Part shown: positions 9,509 to 18,068 of the stretch, one piece after another
Numbering within the stretch: position 1 is the first letter of the stretch
Layout: the number at the start of each line of letters is the position of its first letter
DNA from: Pseudocalidococcus azoricus BACA0444
Lineage (GTDB): Bacteria > Cyanobacteriota > Cyanobacteriia > Thermosynechococcales > Thermosynechococcaceae
NCBI RefSeq assembly: GCF_031729055.1
Contig: NZ_JAVMIP010000026.1
Location: forward strand, 1-40,523
Direction: 5' to 3'
DNA: 40,523 nt
Position numbers and translations under genes: made by a program
The notes under the pieces: model-generated
The model's database searches: none
What the model was told of the DNA's origin: nothing
What the model saw: the letters and a program-made list of their open reading frames with translations, nothing else

Positions 9509-10783
9509 ATGTGGGAACTTTTAGCAGCAACTAATCTACTCTGGGAAATGCAAACTGGGCAACCCCCTCTGACTCTTCCCCAACCCCAGGCCCTGGTGAC
9601 GCAATCCGATCCCCAACTCCAAGCCCAAACCCAGGCCTATCTGAAAAATTTGGCATCCTTAGGTTTTTCGCCCCAGACTCAGGGGATTTGGCTCCAGGCC
9701 GGGCGGGAATTATTGGTCAATCACAATGGTGAAAAACCCCTGTCGGCCGCATCCGTGACTAAGGTGGCCACCAGTTTAGTTGTCTTGGAGCAATTAGGGA
9801 CAGATTATCGGTTTACAACCCAACTGGCAGCAACGGGGCCAATTCAGAATGGGGTTTTGCGCGGCGACTTGGTGGTGATCGGCGGAGGTGATCCGCTGCT
9901 GGTCTGGGAAGAGGGGGCGGCCATTGGGCATCAGTTGAATCAGTTGGGTATTCGAGAGGTGCAGGGAAATCTGGTGGTGGTTGGCCCCTTGATGATGAAT
10001 TTTGAGACGGATCCCCTCACCGCTGGGGTTTATCTCCGCCAAGCAATGGACACCCGCCAACTGCCCGACTATGTGCGCCAACAGGCCCAGGCCGAGAAAT
10101 TAACCATCCCCGCGGCGCAAGTTCGTATTCAAGGCACCGTCATCCCTCAGACCCAGGCCTCACCGACAGCGAAACGCCTGTTTGCCCATCAATCTCTCCC
10201 CTTGATTGAAATTGTCCGACAGATGAATATTTACAGCAATAACGACATTGCCGAGGCTCTCGCTGGGGTTGTGGGGGGTGGGCCCAGGGTGGCCAAACGG
10301 GCCATTGAGTTAGCTAATTTAACCCCGACCGATATTCAACTCATTAACGGCTCTGGCCTGGGGGATGAAAATCGGGTTTCACCGCGGGCGGCCTGTGGAA
10401 TGTTAGACCGGCTCCAGGCCTGGTTAGTCCCCCAAAACTATAACCTGGCGGATGTATTACCGATGGCAGGCCGGGATAAAGGCACGGTGGAATATCGGCA
10501 ACTCCCCAAAGCAACCTTGATCAAAACTGGAACTCTCTGGAATGTCAGTGCATTAGTTGGGGTTGTTCCCACTCGTAAATTTGGCCCCGTTTGTTTTGCA
10601 ATTGTTAATAACTCAACCGTGGATCATGTTTGGAGCTTTCGGGAGCAACAGGATCAGTTTGTCCAGGCCTTGAGTCGTACCTTGGGAACGCCAACCCCCT
10701 TACCCCCGCCCTTTCTTAGTAAATCTACTTATCCCAAAATTGGAGACTTAAATCGGAACCTTGACCCTGCCCCCCGCTCCTAA
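9509..10783 (+). CDS. dacB: D-Ala-D-Ala carboxypeptidase/endopeptidase (PBP4 family, S13)
   Basis: A class C penicillin-binding protein that trims or cleaves peptidoglycan cross-links in the periplasm. The 424 residues contain the three active-site motifs: SVTK with catalytic S82 and K85, SNN in IYSNNDIAEAL near residue 245, and KTG in LIKTGTLW near residue 341. The N-terminus is short and only mildly hydrophobic, so a standard signal peptide is not obvious, which I recall as normal for cyanobacterial members. GGGAGGGGAG at 9486-9495 lies upstream of ATG 9509. It overlaps the start of cobQ by 23 bases. Confidence 0.92.
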   Translation: MWELLAATNLLWEMQTGQPPLTLPQPQALVTQSDPQLQAQTQAYLKNLASLGFSPQTQGIWLQAGRELLVNHNGEKPLSAASVTKVATSLVVLEQLGTDYRFTTQLAATGPIQNGVLRGDLVVIGGGDPLLVWEEGAAIGHQLNQLGIREVQGNLVVVGPLMMNFETDPLTAGVYLRQAMDTRQLPDYVRQQAQAEKLTIPAAQVRIQGTVIPQTQASPTAKRLFAHQSLPLIEIVRQMNIYSNNDIAEALAGVVGGGPRVAKRAIELANLTPTDIQLINGSGLGDENRVSPRAACGMLDRLQAWLVPQNYNLADVLPMAGRDKGTVEYRQLPKATLIKTGTLWNVSALVGVVPTRKFGPVCFAIVNNSTVDHVWSFREQQDQFVQALSRTLGTPTPLPPPFLSKSTYPKIGDLNRNLDPAPRS

Positions 10784-12254
10784 GTTCAACCCGGCCGTGA
10801 TGGTGGTCGGAACAACGTCCCATGCCGGAAAATCCCTCTTAACGGCGGTGATCTGTCGGCTTTTGGCCCGGCGCGGCTATCGAGTTACCCCATTCAAAGG
10901 GCAAAACATGGCTCTGAATGCCTATGTCACCACTGAAGGGGGAGAGATTGGTTACGCGCAAGCCGTCCAGGCCTGGGCCGCCGGAGTTGAACCCCAAGTG
11001 GCGATGAATCCGATTTTGCTCAAACCCCAAGGGGACATGACCTCCCAGGTGATTTTGCGGGGCCAGGCTGGGGGAAAAACCGGGGCCGCCGACTACTATC
11101 GCGATTATTTTGACCGGGGCTGGGCCGCTATTTGTCAGTCATTGACCGAGTTATCCCAACAGTTTGAGGCGATTGTCTGTGAAGGGGCCGGCAGTCCCGC
11201 GGAAATCAATCTCAAGCATCGGGATTTAACCAATATGCGGATCGCGACCCATCTCCAGGCCCGGACAGTGTTAGTTGCCGATATTGATCGAGGAGGGGTC
11301 TTTGCCCATATTGTCGGGACGTTGGAACTATTGGAACCAGAGGAGCGGGCCTTAATTAACGGGTTTGTGATCAACAAGTTTCGGGGGCAGCGATCACTCT
11401 TACAGTCGGGCTTGGATTGGTTAGAAGCGCGGACTGGGATTCCCGTCTTGGGGGTGATTCCCTATCTTGACACCCAATTACCAGCGGAAGATTCCTTAGA
11501 TTTATTTGAGCGGCGCACCTCTACAAGCCAGACCGACCTAGAAATTGCCGTGATCCAGTTCCCCCGGATTGCCAACTTTACGGATTTTGACCCCTTCTTA
11601 AGTGAACCCACCGTGAAATTGCGCTATATCAAACCAGGAGAACCCTTAGGACAGCCGGATGGGGTGATTTTGCCCGGAAGTAAGACAACGATTTCAGATC
11701 TACAAACCCTGATTAAAACCGGGATGGCCACTCAGCTTAAAAACTATGCCGCAGCCGGGGGGACAATTTTCGGAATCTGTGGCGGGATGCAGATCCTAGG
11801 GCAAGAAATCTCTGATCCGGAGGGACTAGAGGGAATTACCGGAACCTGGCCAGGCCTGGGCTTATTACCCTTAACTACCATAATTACGCCGGATAAAGTC
11901 ACCCAACAACGTCAAGCCACGATTCAGTACCCGATCACCTCCCCAATTACGGGCTATGAAATTCACCAAGGGGAAACCGACTTTGATCAGCGGGGGGATA
12001 ATCAAGACTTGTTCGCCGAACCTGGCCTGGGGATGGTCAACGTTAGCCAAACCCTCTGGGGGACTTACTTACACGGACTGTTTGACAATGGCCAATGGCG
12101 GCGGGCCTGGCTCAATCAACTCCGGGCGAAAAAATCCCTGCCCCCCTTAGCCACTGCGATTAGTAATTACGATCAACAACGGGACTTACACCTGAGCCAG
12201 ATTACGGATTTAATTGCCCCCCACCTTAACTTAGACTTGCTGTTGGCATCGTAA
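10761..12254 (+). CDS. cobQ: Cobyric acid synthase CobQ (CbiP)
   Basis: A glutamine-dependent amidotransferase that amidates four side chains of adenosylcobyrinic acid diamide during B12 synthesis. The 497 residues contain an N-terminal dethiobiotin-synthetase-like ATPase domain (VVGTTSHAGKS, FKGQNMALNAYVT, LLKPQGDMTSQV) and a C-terminal class I glutaminase-like domain with the nucleophile cysteine in IFGICGGMQILG and histidine in YLHGLFDN. The start is uncertain: TTG 10761 gives the overlap with dacB, while GTG 10797 or ATG 10800 lie nearer the conserved core (VMVVGTTSH). No cobalamin riboswitch is possible in the coupled junction. Confidence 0.95.
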   Translation: MTLPPAPKFNPAVMVVGTTSHAGKSLLTAVICRLLARRGYRVTPFKGQNMALNAYVTTEGGEIGYAQAVQAWAAGVEPQVAMNPILLKPQGDMTSQVILRGQAGGKTGAADYYRDYFDRGWAAICQSLTELSQQFEAIVCEGAGSPAEINLKHRDLTNMRIATHLQARTVLVADIDRGGVFAHIVGTLELLEPEERALINGFVINKFRGQRSLLQSGLDWLEARTGIPVLGVIPYLDTQLPAEDSLDLFERRTSTSQTDLEIAVIQFPRIANFTDFDPFLSEPTVKLRYIKPGEPLGQPDGVILPGSKTTISDLQTLIKTGMATQLKNYAAAGGTIFGICGGMQILGQEISDPEGLEGITGTWPGLGLLPLTTIITPDKVTQQRQATIQYPITSPITGYEIHQGETDFDQRGDNQDLFAEPGLGMVNVSQTLWGTYLHGLFDNGQWRRAWLNQLRAKKSLPPLATAISNYDQQRDLHLSQITDLIAPHLNLDLLLAS

Positions 12255-12463
12255 AGAAACCGCCCTAACATTACTCAATCACAAAGAAAGAGTGGCGAGA
12301 TTGAGGATAGAGTGACCTGCAATCAGAGCCAGAACATCATCGGGGCAGGAGTCAGGGAAATCGGCCTGGGGCAGTCGGGTTTTAAACCCAGTCGGCATAC
12401 TCTGTTTCATAGAGTGGTTTGATTGTTGCCATGACCATATTCCGGCACGATCCCATTGCCTGC
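12255..12463. other. Intergenic region between convergent cobQ and PMT genes
   Basis: This 209-base space holds no gene I can support. A 71-codon open frame on the minus strand (12279-12494) overlaps the PMT 3' end, but it has no ribosome site or recognisable domain. No clear terminator hairpin with a T-tract was found. Confidence 0.4.
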
Positions 12464-13888
12464 CTAAATCCAGGAGCGAAACCACATCCGCCAACTAAAT
12501 TCTAGGGGAGTGAGGGGCAAGCCCAAAAAGATCGGCAGCCAAAAGATAAACCCACCGATAACGAGGGCAATGGCCAAAACCGCGACTCCCCGCCAACGAA
12601 TATCCGATTGGATCCCTGCCTGGGTCAGTAATGCGGCTAGGCCGAGAAAACTAAAAATCGCTGCGGGCAAATAGTGATAAATAAATAAACAGCGACCCAC
12701 CTGCACCCAAGGTAATAAATTAGCCCCGTAGTTCATCACCACAAACAGAGCCACCGCCGGAGTCAATTGCCGCGTTACCTGATGTTGGGCCGAGCCAGAA
12801 AATTGTATGGGCCGAGTTTGATCCCATTGCCATCGCTCCCAGATCCAGACCCCCAGGCCAAGCAGCAAAATTAACACGCTAAGGGTACTGAGCCAAAGCA
12901 GGACTGGATTAAATTGGGCATGGACATCATAAACCCAAGCCGTGGCATTCCGGGGGGACATGGGGCCGAATAAGGGCGGATTCCCTAAGTTGGGGGTAAG
13001 CTGATCAACTGTTAAGTAAAAATAGCTCATTGGACGCAGACCCAAGGGCCAAGTAAACCAAGCTGAACAATAGGGATGGGCTGTGCTGCTAATACTCTTG
13101 TGATAGTTGTAAAGCTGCTGCTGAATTTGGAAAAAGCCAACCCCCGGATTTAAGCGCAAATGGGGCCACCAGAGCAGACTATAGATACCAGCCATGGAGA
13201 TCGGGAACACCAGGCCCATCTGCCAGAAAGACCAATTACCCCAGGCCTGGAGATGCTGCCCCCAACGTTGACCATAGCCCCAAACCCAGCCGCATATTTT
13301 GGCAATGCCCCAGACCCCATAAAGCCCCAAAACATAGCCCAGACCACTCCACTTCACTGCCACACAACAGCCCAAGGCCAACCCCGCCCCCACTAACCCA
13401 ATCCAGCGTTGCCGCCCCCGTTGCCCACAGGCCCAGAGCCAGAGGATCTGCCCCACCAGGCCAAAAAAGAGCAAATACATATTGATGAGGGCATAGCGAG
13501 ATTCAACCAACAGCAACCCATCTAAACTGGTCAAGAATGCCGCCAAGAAAATAAATAATGGTTTTCGCCACAAACACGCGGCCAGTCCTGCCACCAATAG
13601 GGGAATTAAAGCACCTGTAAAGGCATTCAGCCAGCGATAGCCCCAGGGATCAAAATGGCCCGACAAGTAAATTCCCAAGGCAATCAAATATTTTCCCAAG
13701 GGCGGATGGGCATCAAAAAAAGGCAGTCCGGCTAAATAATTCCGGCCAAAGCGGGCAAAGTAAATTTCATCAAAAACCAGCGTATTAAACCGCGTCAGGC
13801 CCCAAAAGCGCGTTACTAGGGCAAATAGCCACACCCCCACCAGGCCAAGACCAAGGGGAGATCGTAAAAACATCAGGGGCCTGGGCAT
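12464..13888 (-). CDS. Phospholipid carrier-dependent glycosyltransferase (PMT / GT39 family)
   Basis: A 474-residue multi-spanning membrane protein of the protein O-mannosyltransferase type, which uses a lipid-linked sugar donor to glycosylate extracytoplasmic targets. The first loop carries the family motif FDEIYFARFGRNYLAGLPFF with the essential D-E pair, followed by DAHPPLGKYLI. At least nine hydrophobic segments follow, and a PMT-like central loop contains WWPHLRLNPGVGF and AHPYCSAWFTWPL. ATG 13888 gives MPRPLMFL and a first helix. The end faces the cobQ end with 209 bases between. The actual sugar and acceptor cannot be told from sequence. Confidence 0.9.
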   Translation of the reverse strand: MPRPLMFLRSPLGLGLVGVWLFALVTRFWGLTRFNTLVFDEIYFARFGRNYLAGLPFFDAHPPLGKYLIALGIYLSGHFDPWGYRWLNAFTGALIPLLVAGLAACLWRKPLFIFLAAFLTSLDGLLLVESRYALINMYLLFFGLVGQILWLWACGQRGRQRWIGLVGAGLALGCCVAVKWSGLGYVLGLYGVWGIAKICGWVWGYGQRWGQHLQAWGNWSFWQMGLVFPISMAGIYSLLWWPHLRLNPGVGFFQIQQQLYNYHKSISSTAHPYCSAWFTWPLGLRPMSYFYLTVDQLTPNLGNPPLFGPMSPRNATAWVYDVHAQFNPVLLWLSTLSVLILLLGLGVWIWERWQWDQTRPIQFSGSAQHQVTRQLTPAVALFVVMNYGANLLPWVQVGRCLFIYHYLPAAIFSFLGLAALLTQAGIQSDIRWRGVAVLAIALVIGGFIFWLPIFLGLPLTPLEFSWRMWFRSWI

Positions 13889-13952
13889 AGGGCAGTGCCT
13901 TTGAATACTTGACCTGAAAGATTGTACTGTTCAACCTGGTCTTTATACTTCC

Positions 13953-14063
13953 GAAGTGGATCGTTGAGGTTCTGAACTCTGCGAACGAGCTTTGCTCTAC
14001 GAATTTTGGACTTCTGAACTGGATCGTTGAAGTTCTAAGCTCAAATGATGAACCTCAAAGCTT
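13953..14063 (+). repeat. Degenerate repeat cluster upstream of the methyltransferase gene
   Basis: Positions 13953-13973 and 14016-14036 are 21-base copies differing at two places, with common core TGGATCGTTGA and ending GTTCT. Between and after them lie TTCTGAACTCTGCGAACGAG at 13970-13989 and ATGATGAACCTCAAAGCTT at 14045-14063. Both of these recur in order at 15143-15193 downstream of the gene. The rest of 13889-14210 is AT-rich and has no supported gene. Confidence 0.65.
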
Positions 14064-14210
14064 GGGAATTTTCCCCCAGAGCTTGAACATTGCATCTCTG
14101 ACCCTAGACGATTGCTGGCAATGCCCTAAATTTGGAAAAATATTGTCAAATAACTTTGTGACAGTCTTGGCAGTGAATTTAATTGAATATGCAGAATTAG
14201 GTTACGAAAA

Positions 14211-15008
14211 ATGGGTAAACGTGTTTACTACAGCAACATTGCTCATATTTATGACCAAACCCGCTGGCTGCCAGAACCCATTGCCGAGGACGTTGCGGAT
14301 TTTATTCTGACTTTAGTGAACGCAACCCCCGAAACTACCTTTCTTGAGCCGGGTGTAGGTACTGGCTTAAATGTCCTTCCCTTCGTTAAACGTGGCTATT
14401 CTGTAACTGGCATTGATGTTTCCCCGGAAATGCTGAACCAGTTTCGTCAAAAGCTGGATCAAATTCCTCCAAATCTGAAACTAATTCTTGGGGATGCTTC
14501 ACAACTACCCTTTCCAGATCGCAGCTTTGACGTTGTCCTAACTGTTCATATGCTTCACGCTTTCTCCAACTTGGGACTATTTTTAGATGAGATTGATCGT
14601 GTCCTGAAACCAAACGGTTTTTATCTTAATGCTCAATGGATTACGCCACCGGCGCGGCTGGAATTTGAACAACATTTGCAAACTATCTTGGCCAAGTATC
14701 AAGAACCACAACCCTCGCGACAGCCACCAAGAATCATCAACGAAATTAACGTAGAGGAGTATTTAAGTCTTAAAGGTTATCAGTGTAATTACTTGATCGC
14801 CAAGGAATGGAAAGTCCGCAACCAGATTCAGGAATTACTCAGTTTCTACAGGTTACGGGCATACGGATTATGCTGGCTTGTTCCAGAAGAAGCATTTTGG
14901 CAAGCAATGGATGAGTTTGAACTATTTTGTCATGACCATTACGGCTCTTTAGAAGTGGATTTATCCTCCCAAGCAAAATTTGAAATCTGGGCATACACTG
15001 CAAGCTAA
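14211..15008 (+). CDS. Class I SAM-dependent methyltransferase
   Basis: A 265-residue methyltransferase. Motif I is EPGVGTGLN near residue 46, followed by the acidic end of strand 2 (VTGIDVSPEML), GDASQLPFPDRSFDVV (motifs II/III) and LDEIDRVLKPNGFYL. This is the UbiE/Methyltransf_11 layout. The C-terminal 100 residues, rich in aromatic and acidic residues (EEAFWQAMDEFELFCHDHYG), probably form the substrate lid. The substrate cannot be predicted. The gene has no co-directional neighbour and sits between two copies of a degenerate repeat, so it may have arrived as a cassette. Confidence 0.88.
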   Translation: MGKRVYYSNIAHIYDQTRWLPEPIAEDVADFILTLVNATPETTFLEPGVGTGLNVLPFVKRGYSVTGIDVSPEMLNQFRQKLDQIPPNLKLILGDASQLPFPDRSFDVVLTVHMLHAFSNLGLFLDEIDRVLKPNGFYLNAQWITPPARLEFEQHLQTILAKYQEPQPSRQPPRIINEINVEEYLSLKGYQCNYLIAKEWKVRNQIQELLSFYRLRAYGLCWLVPEEAFWQAMDEFELFCHDHYGSLEVDLSSQAKFEIWAYTAS

Positions 15009-15324
15009 AATTTCACAGCGACAGACAGTTGGTTGGGCTACATTCCTTCTTATCAGCCGCGCCTGCATTTGCTCATCTATTTAAAGCTTGGCAATTTCAC
15101 CGTTCAGCTTGAACGATATACATCAGATCCGGGGGATTGCACTTCTGAACTTTACGAACGAGCCTGGATTTCGGAATGATGCACCCCAAAGCTATTTGTG
15201 AAGTATGGTACAAGACTTATGCATAATGCGCTACTGAAATAGTCCCAAACTCTTGTTCAAGAGTTCTTAAAATAATATCTATGAGATAAGGCTCAGGTTA
15301 GAAGCTGCCTTAAAAAGGTATCAA
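15009..15324. other. Intergenic region downstream of the methyltransferase gene
   Basis: This 316-base stretch holds no open frame with recognisable protein. Its middle (15143-15193) carries the second copy of the degenerate repeat found before the methyltransferase. The remainder, up to the antitoxin-like gene, is AT-rich with no obvious hairpin. Confidence 0.5.
15143..15193 (+). repeat. Degenerate repeat copy downstream of the methyltransferase gene
   Basis: TTCTGAACTTTACGAACGAG at 15143-15162 matches 13970-13989 at 18 of 20 bases. ATGATGCACCCCAAAGCT at 15176-15193 matches 14045-14062 at 16 of 18. The order is the same as upstream, but the copy is shorter. The pair forms direct repeats around the methyltransferase gene. 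Confidence 0.6.
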
Positions 15325-15534
15325 TCATTCCGCGTCAATTCCTTCCCACATCTGAGAAAGAGGGATTCTTTGCCCGGTGGTTGCCTGTTGCAAGGCTCGG
15401 CGTAAACTGGCTTTGATCGCTTCTACTGATGTATCGTCTGCATCTTGCTCAAGATCTTCTGTCTGCTCAGGATACAAAATAATCACCCGCACAGCCCCTT
15501 GAGTCATTACAGGCACAGGTTCATGGAGGGACAA
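15325..15534 (-). CDS. Small antitoxin-like protein, orphan, start uncertain
   Basis: The product is 69 residues from TTG 15534. The pattern is a short beta-rich head (LSLHEPVPVMTQGAVRVIIL), an acidic linker (EDLEQDADDT) and a helical tail ending TTGQRIPLSQMWEGIDAE. The tail, with TGQ-IP-SQ-WEGI, resembles cyanobacterial type II antitoxins of the RelN kind as I remember them. The frame stays protein-like upstream (VTGLEVTGIVDEQGN) to a stop at 15598-15600, but no ATG or GTG lies there. The true start may therefore be TTG 15534, an ATT, or lost. No toxin gene follows it. It sits 58 bases after lpdA on the same strand. Confidence 0.5.
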   Translation of the reverse strand: MSLHEPVPVMTQGAVRVIILYPEQTEDLEQDADDTSVEAIKASLRRALQQATTGQRIPLSQMWEGIDAE

Positions 15535-15592
15535 ATTCCCTTGCTCATCGACAATACCTGTGACTTCTAAGCCAGTGACTGGGGCTTTGGGG

Positions 15593-17020
15593 TTACTCTA
15601 CTTCTGCCGCTCGCTTAAAGGCTTCGTCTAAGACTTCTGAAAGGGTCGGGTGAGTATGGACCATAAAGGCCAATTCCTTAACATTGGTATTTTTCGCAAT
15701 CGCATTGGCGGCTTCTTGAATCAAATCTGAAGCGTGCAGGCCAAAGATATGGGTGCCTAAAATCTCGCCCGTGTCGGGCCGGAAAATCACCTTAGCAATT
15801 CCATCGGTTTCTCCCTCGGCCAGGGCTTTGGAGTTGCCTTTGAAATAGGTGCGAACACTGGAAACTGGAAACCCTTCTGCCTCACCGAGTTTTTTTGCAT
15901 CCGGTTCAGTTAAGCCGACAAAGCTAATTTCGGGATGGGTAAACGCCGCCGCCGGAATACTGCGATAGTTAACGGTGCGCGACCGGCCGGCAATGTTTTC
16001 CACAACGGTAATCCCTTGGGCAGAAGCGGCATGGGCCAACATCATTTTGCCAGTGGCATCCCCAATCGCCCAAAGATTTTTCACAGGTTTGCCATTTTTG
16101 AGGACGGCCATCTGATCATTGACTGGGATAAAGCCCCGCTGATCGGTTTCCACTCCCACTGTTTCCAGGCCCAGGTCTTTGGTTGCCGGAATCCGCCCCG
16201 TAGCCACTAAACAGGCATCCACTTCTAAAATTTCGGTGACTTCCTTGGTTTTGGGATCCGCTAATTCGATGACAACAGGCGATCCAGGAGTGATTTTCTT
16301 GGCAATTTTGCCCGTGTGGGTTTCAATATCGCGGGGAGTAATCAAGACCCGTTGGGCGATTTTGGCAATGTCCGGGTCAAACGTGGGCATCAGTTGATCG
16401 AGAGCTTCAATCATCGTCACTTCACAGCCGAGAGCCGTATAAATATCGGAAAACTCCAGGCCAATGTAGCCACTGCCAATAATCGCAATCCAATCGGGGA
16501 GCCAATCCAACTGCACGGCCTGGTCACTGGTAAAGACAGTTTTGCCATCCACCTCAATCCCCGGCGGCACCCAGGGAATCGAACCACTGGCAATGATGAT
16601 GTTTTCAGCGGTGACGGTCTTTTCCCCAGTTGGGGTAGTCACTGTGACCTTTTGATTTCCGGCCACCTTGCCCCGGCCGACGAGAATATCCACCCCCAAG
16701 CGTTTGATGCTGTTGGTTAAGTCCCCCCGAATTTTCTGCACCAGATTTTTTGCATGATTCGCAATACCGCCCCGCTCAAAACTCACCTGACCCAGCTGAA
16801 TCCCCAAAGTTTGCAGGTGATGAGCCTGTTTCAGTTCCCGCACCCGGCCTGAGGCTGCCAACAAGGCCTTTGAGGGAATACAGCCGCGATTGACACAGGT
16901 GCCGCCCATATCCGCTGCTTCGATAATGGCCGTCTTTAAGCCACAACTGACCGCATGGAGAGCCGCCCCATGGCCACCGACCCCGGCCCCAATAATGACC
17001 AAATCGTAGTCAAAACTCAC
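15593..17020 (-). CDS. lpdA: Dihydrolipoyl dehydrogenase (E3)
   Basis: The FAD-dependent E3 component of pyruvate dehydrogenase and related complexes (and glycine cleavage); it reoxidises dihydrolipoamide with NAD. Length is 475 residues. Seen: the FAD-binding [10 protein letters not shown] (residues 11-20), the redox disulfide C42/C47 in [13 protein letters not shown], the NAD-binding [11 protein letters not shown], the FAD-contacting [14 protein letters not shown], and the C-terminal catalytic [11 protein letters not shown] 17020 is directly before the first beta strand ([13 protein letters not shown]). It is monocistronic or co-transcribed with the small antitoxin-like gene after it. Confidence 0.96.
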   Translation of the reverse strand: MSFDYDLVIIGAGVGGHGAALHAVSCGLKTAIIEAADMGGTCVNRGCIPSKALLAASGRVRELKQAHHLQTLGIQLGQVSFERGGIANHAKNLVQKIRGDLTNSIKRLGVDILVGRGKVAGNQKVTVTTPTGEKTVTAENIIIASGSIPWVPPGIEVDGKTVFTSDQAVQLDWLPDWIAIIGSGYIGLEFSDIYTALGCEVTMIEALDQLMPTFDPDIAKIAQRVLITPRDIETHTGKIAKKITPGSPVVIELADPKTKEVTEILEVDACLVATGRIPATKDLGLETVGVETDQRGFIPVNDQMAVLKNGKPVKNLWAIGDATGKMMLAHAASAQGITVVENIAGRSRTVNYRSIPAAAFTHPEISFVGLTEPDAKKLGEAEGFPVSSVRTYFKGNSKALAEGETDGIAKVIFRPDTGEILGTHIFGLHASDLIQEAANAIAKNTNVKELAFMVHTHPTLSEVLDEAFKRAAEVE

Positions 17021-17228
17021 GCTGCGGACTCCTTCTTCGACAATGACACGATGAAAATTAGGTAATTATCTGGATGGACTTGGGTTGTGGCCACCAGAGC
17101 CATTCAAGCTACCAATGTTTCATCCTATCGGATTGCGGGTATTCTGGGCCTGGGTGATGTTGCCAAACAACGGACTCTTCCTCAGCCTGTGCCTCAGATC
17201 AACAAAGCGGGGTTCAGCGCAATTCAAC

Positions 17229-17984
17229 CTACAGGCCAGCTAAAGACAAACCCGGCAAGAAATTCCCCAAATATTTCTCCACACCCTTCGGATCTGTGAG
17301 GAGCTGATTAGAAATTTGCTGGGCCTGTTCACCGGGGTAGACATCTTCTTGTCCATCAATCACGGCCTGGAGGGTATCTTTAACGACTTCTGTGGGTTCA
17401 ACCTTGGGATCGGGCCAATCTTTGGCGAGTTCCGTGTTAACAGTTCCCGGCATCACTCCAATCACTAAAGTCCCCTGGGCCATCAATTCTGCCCTAATCC
17501 CCTGAGTTAGAGAGAATGCCGCCGCCTTAGATGCACTGTAGGAGCCACTAAAGGGCAAGTTGATTTTCCCAAGCAAGGACAGAATGTTGACAATTGCACC
17601 ACCCCCTTGTTGTTTCAGGCCTGGGGCAAAGGCCCGACACATGGACAACAGCCCAAAATAGTTGAGTTCCATTTCCTGCCGGGCTGCATCTAAATTAACA
17701 GCAGCGATTAAGCCTTGATTCAGGGATGTTCCAGCATTATTAATCAAGATAGTCACATCAGAACATTGTCGGGCAGCAGCGGCGACAGACTCAGGATTGA
17801 CAATATTTAACTCAACCGGAATGACTCGATGCGGTTCTAAGGAAACTAACGAATTTAGCTTAGAAACATCTCTGGCACAGGCATAAACTTTACCAGCTTC
17901 TGACTCCAGTAATTGTTGAACAAAAATCGAACCAATTCCCCCGTTTGCCCCCGTAACGAGTGCTACTGAACCTTTAATATTCAT
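17229..17984 (-). CDS. Short-chain dehydrogenase/reductase (SDR)
   Basis: A 251-residue NAD(P)-dependent oxidoreductase of the classical SDR family. Seen: the cofactor motif TGANGGIGS at 11-19, ILINNAGTS, the catalytic serine in NILSLLGK and the active YSASK, with a PG motif after it (VMPGTVNTEL). The substrate is unknown. It is transcribed divergently from a LysR regulator, with 84 bases between them that contain a symmetric dyad. Regulation by that LysR protein is likely, as for many LysR/target pairs. Confidence 0.92.
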   Translation of the reverse strand: MNIKGSVALVTGANGGIGSIFVQQLLESEAGKVYACARDVSKLNSLVSLEPHRVIPVELNIVNPESVAAAARQCSDVTILINNAGTSLNQGLIAAVNLDAARQEMELNYFGLLSMCRAFAPGLKQQGGGAIVNILSLLGKINLPFSGSYSASKAAAFSLTQGIRAELMAQGTLVIGVMPGTVNTELAKDWPDPKVEPTEVVKDTLQAVIDGQEDVYPGEQAQQISNQLLTDPKGVEKYLGNFLPGLSLAGL

Positions 17985-18030
17985 ACTTTTCCCGGTTGTT
18001 ATTGACCAGATTCAGCATAGTGATAAAGTT

Positions 18031-18066
18031 ATAATTAGTCAAATCAATATTAAAAATACTAATTAT
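18031..18066. promoter_or_regulatory. Dyad operator between SDR and LysR genes
   Basis: ATAATTAGT at 18031-18039 and ACTAATTAT at 18058-18066 are perfect reverse complements. The central AATATT at 18046-18051 is palindromic around the same axis. The right arm ends two bases before the LysR ATG at 18069. Size and symmetry suit a LysR-type binding site that could control both divergent genes and repress its own. Confidence 0.65.
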
Positions 18067-18068
18067 CA

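Noticed and set aside
12279..12494. A 71-codon minus-strand frame between cobQ and the PMT gene
   Set aside because: It overlaps the PMT 3' end, has no ribosome site and no recognisable domain.
14062..14310. An 82-codon plus-strand frame upstream of and overlapping the methyltransferase gene
   Set aside because: It overlaps the true gene's start in another frame and its sequence is not protein-like. It covers part of the repeat cluster.
17087..17299. A 70-codon plus-strand frame between lpdA and the SDR gene
   Set aside because: It overlaps the SDR 3' end on the opposite strand, has no ribosome site and no family resemblance.
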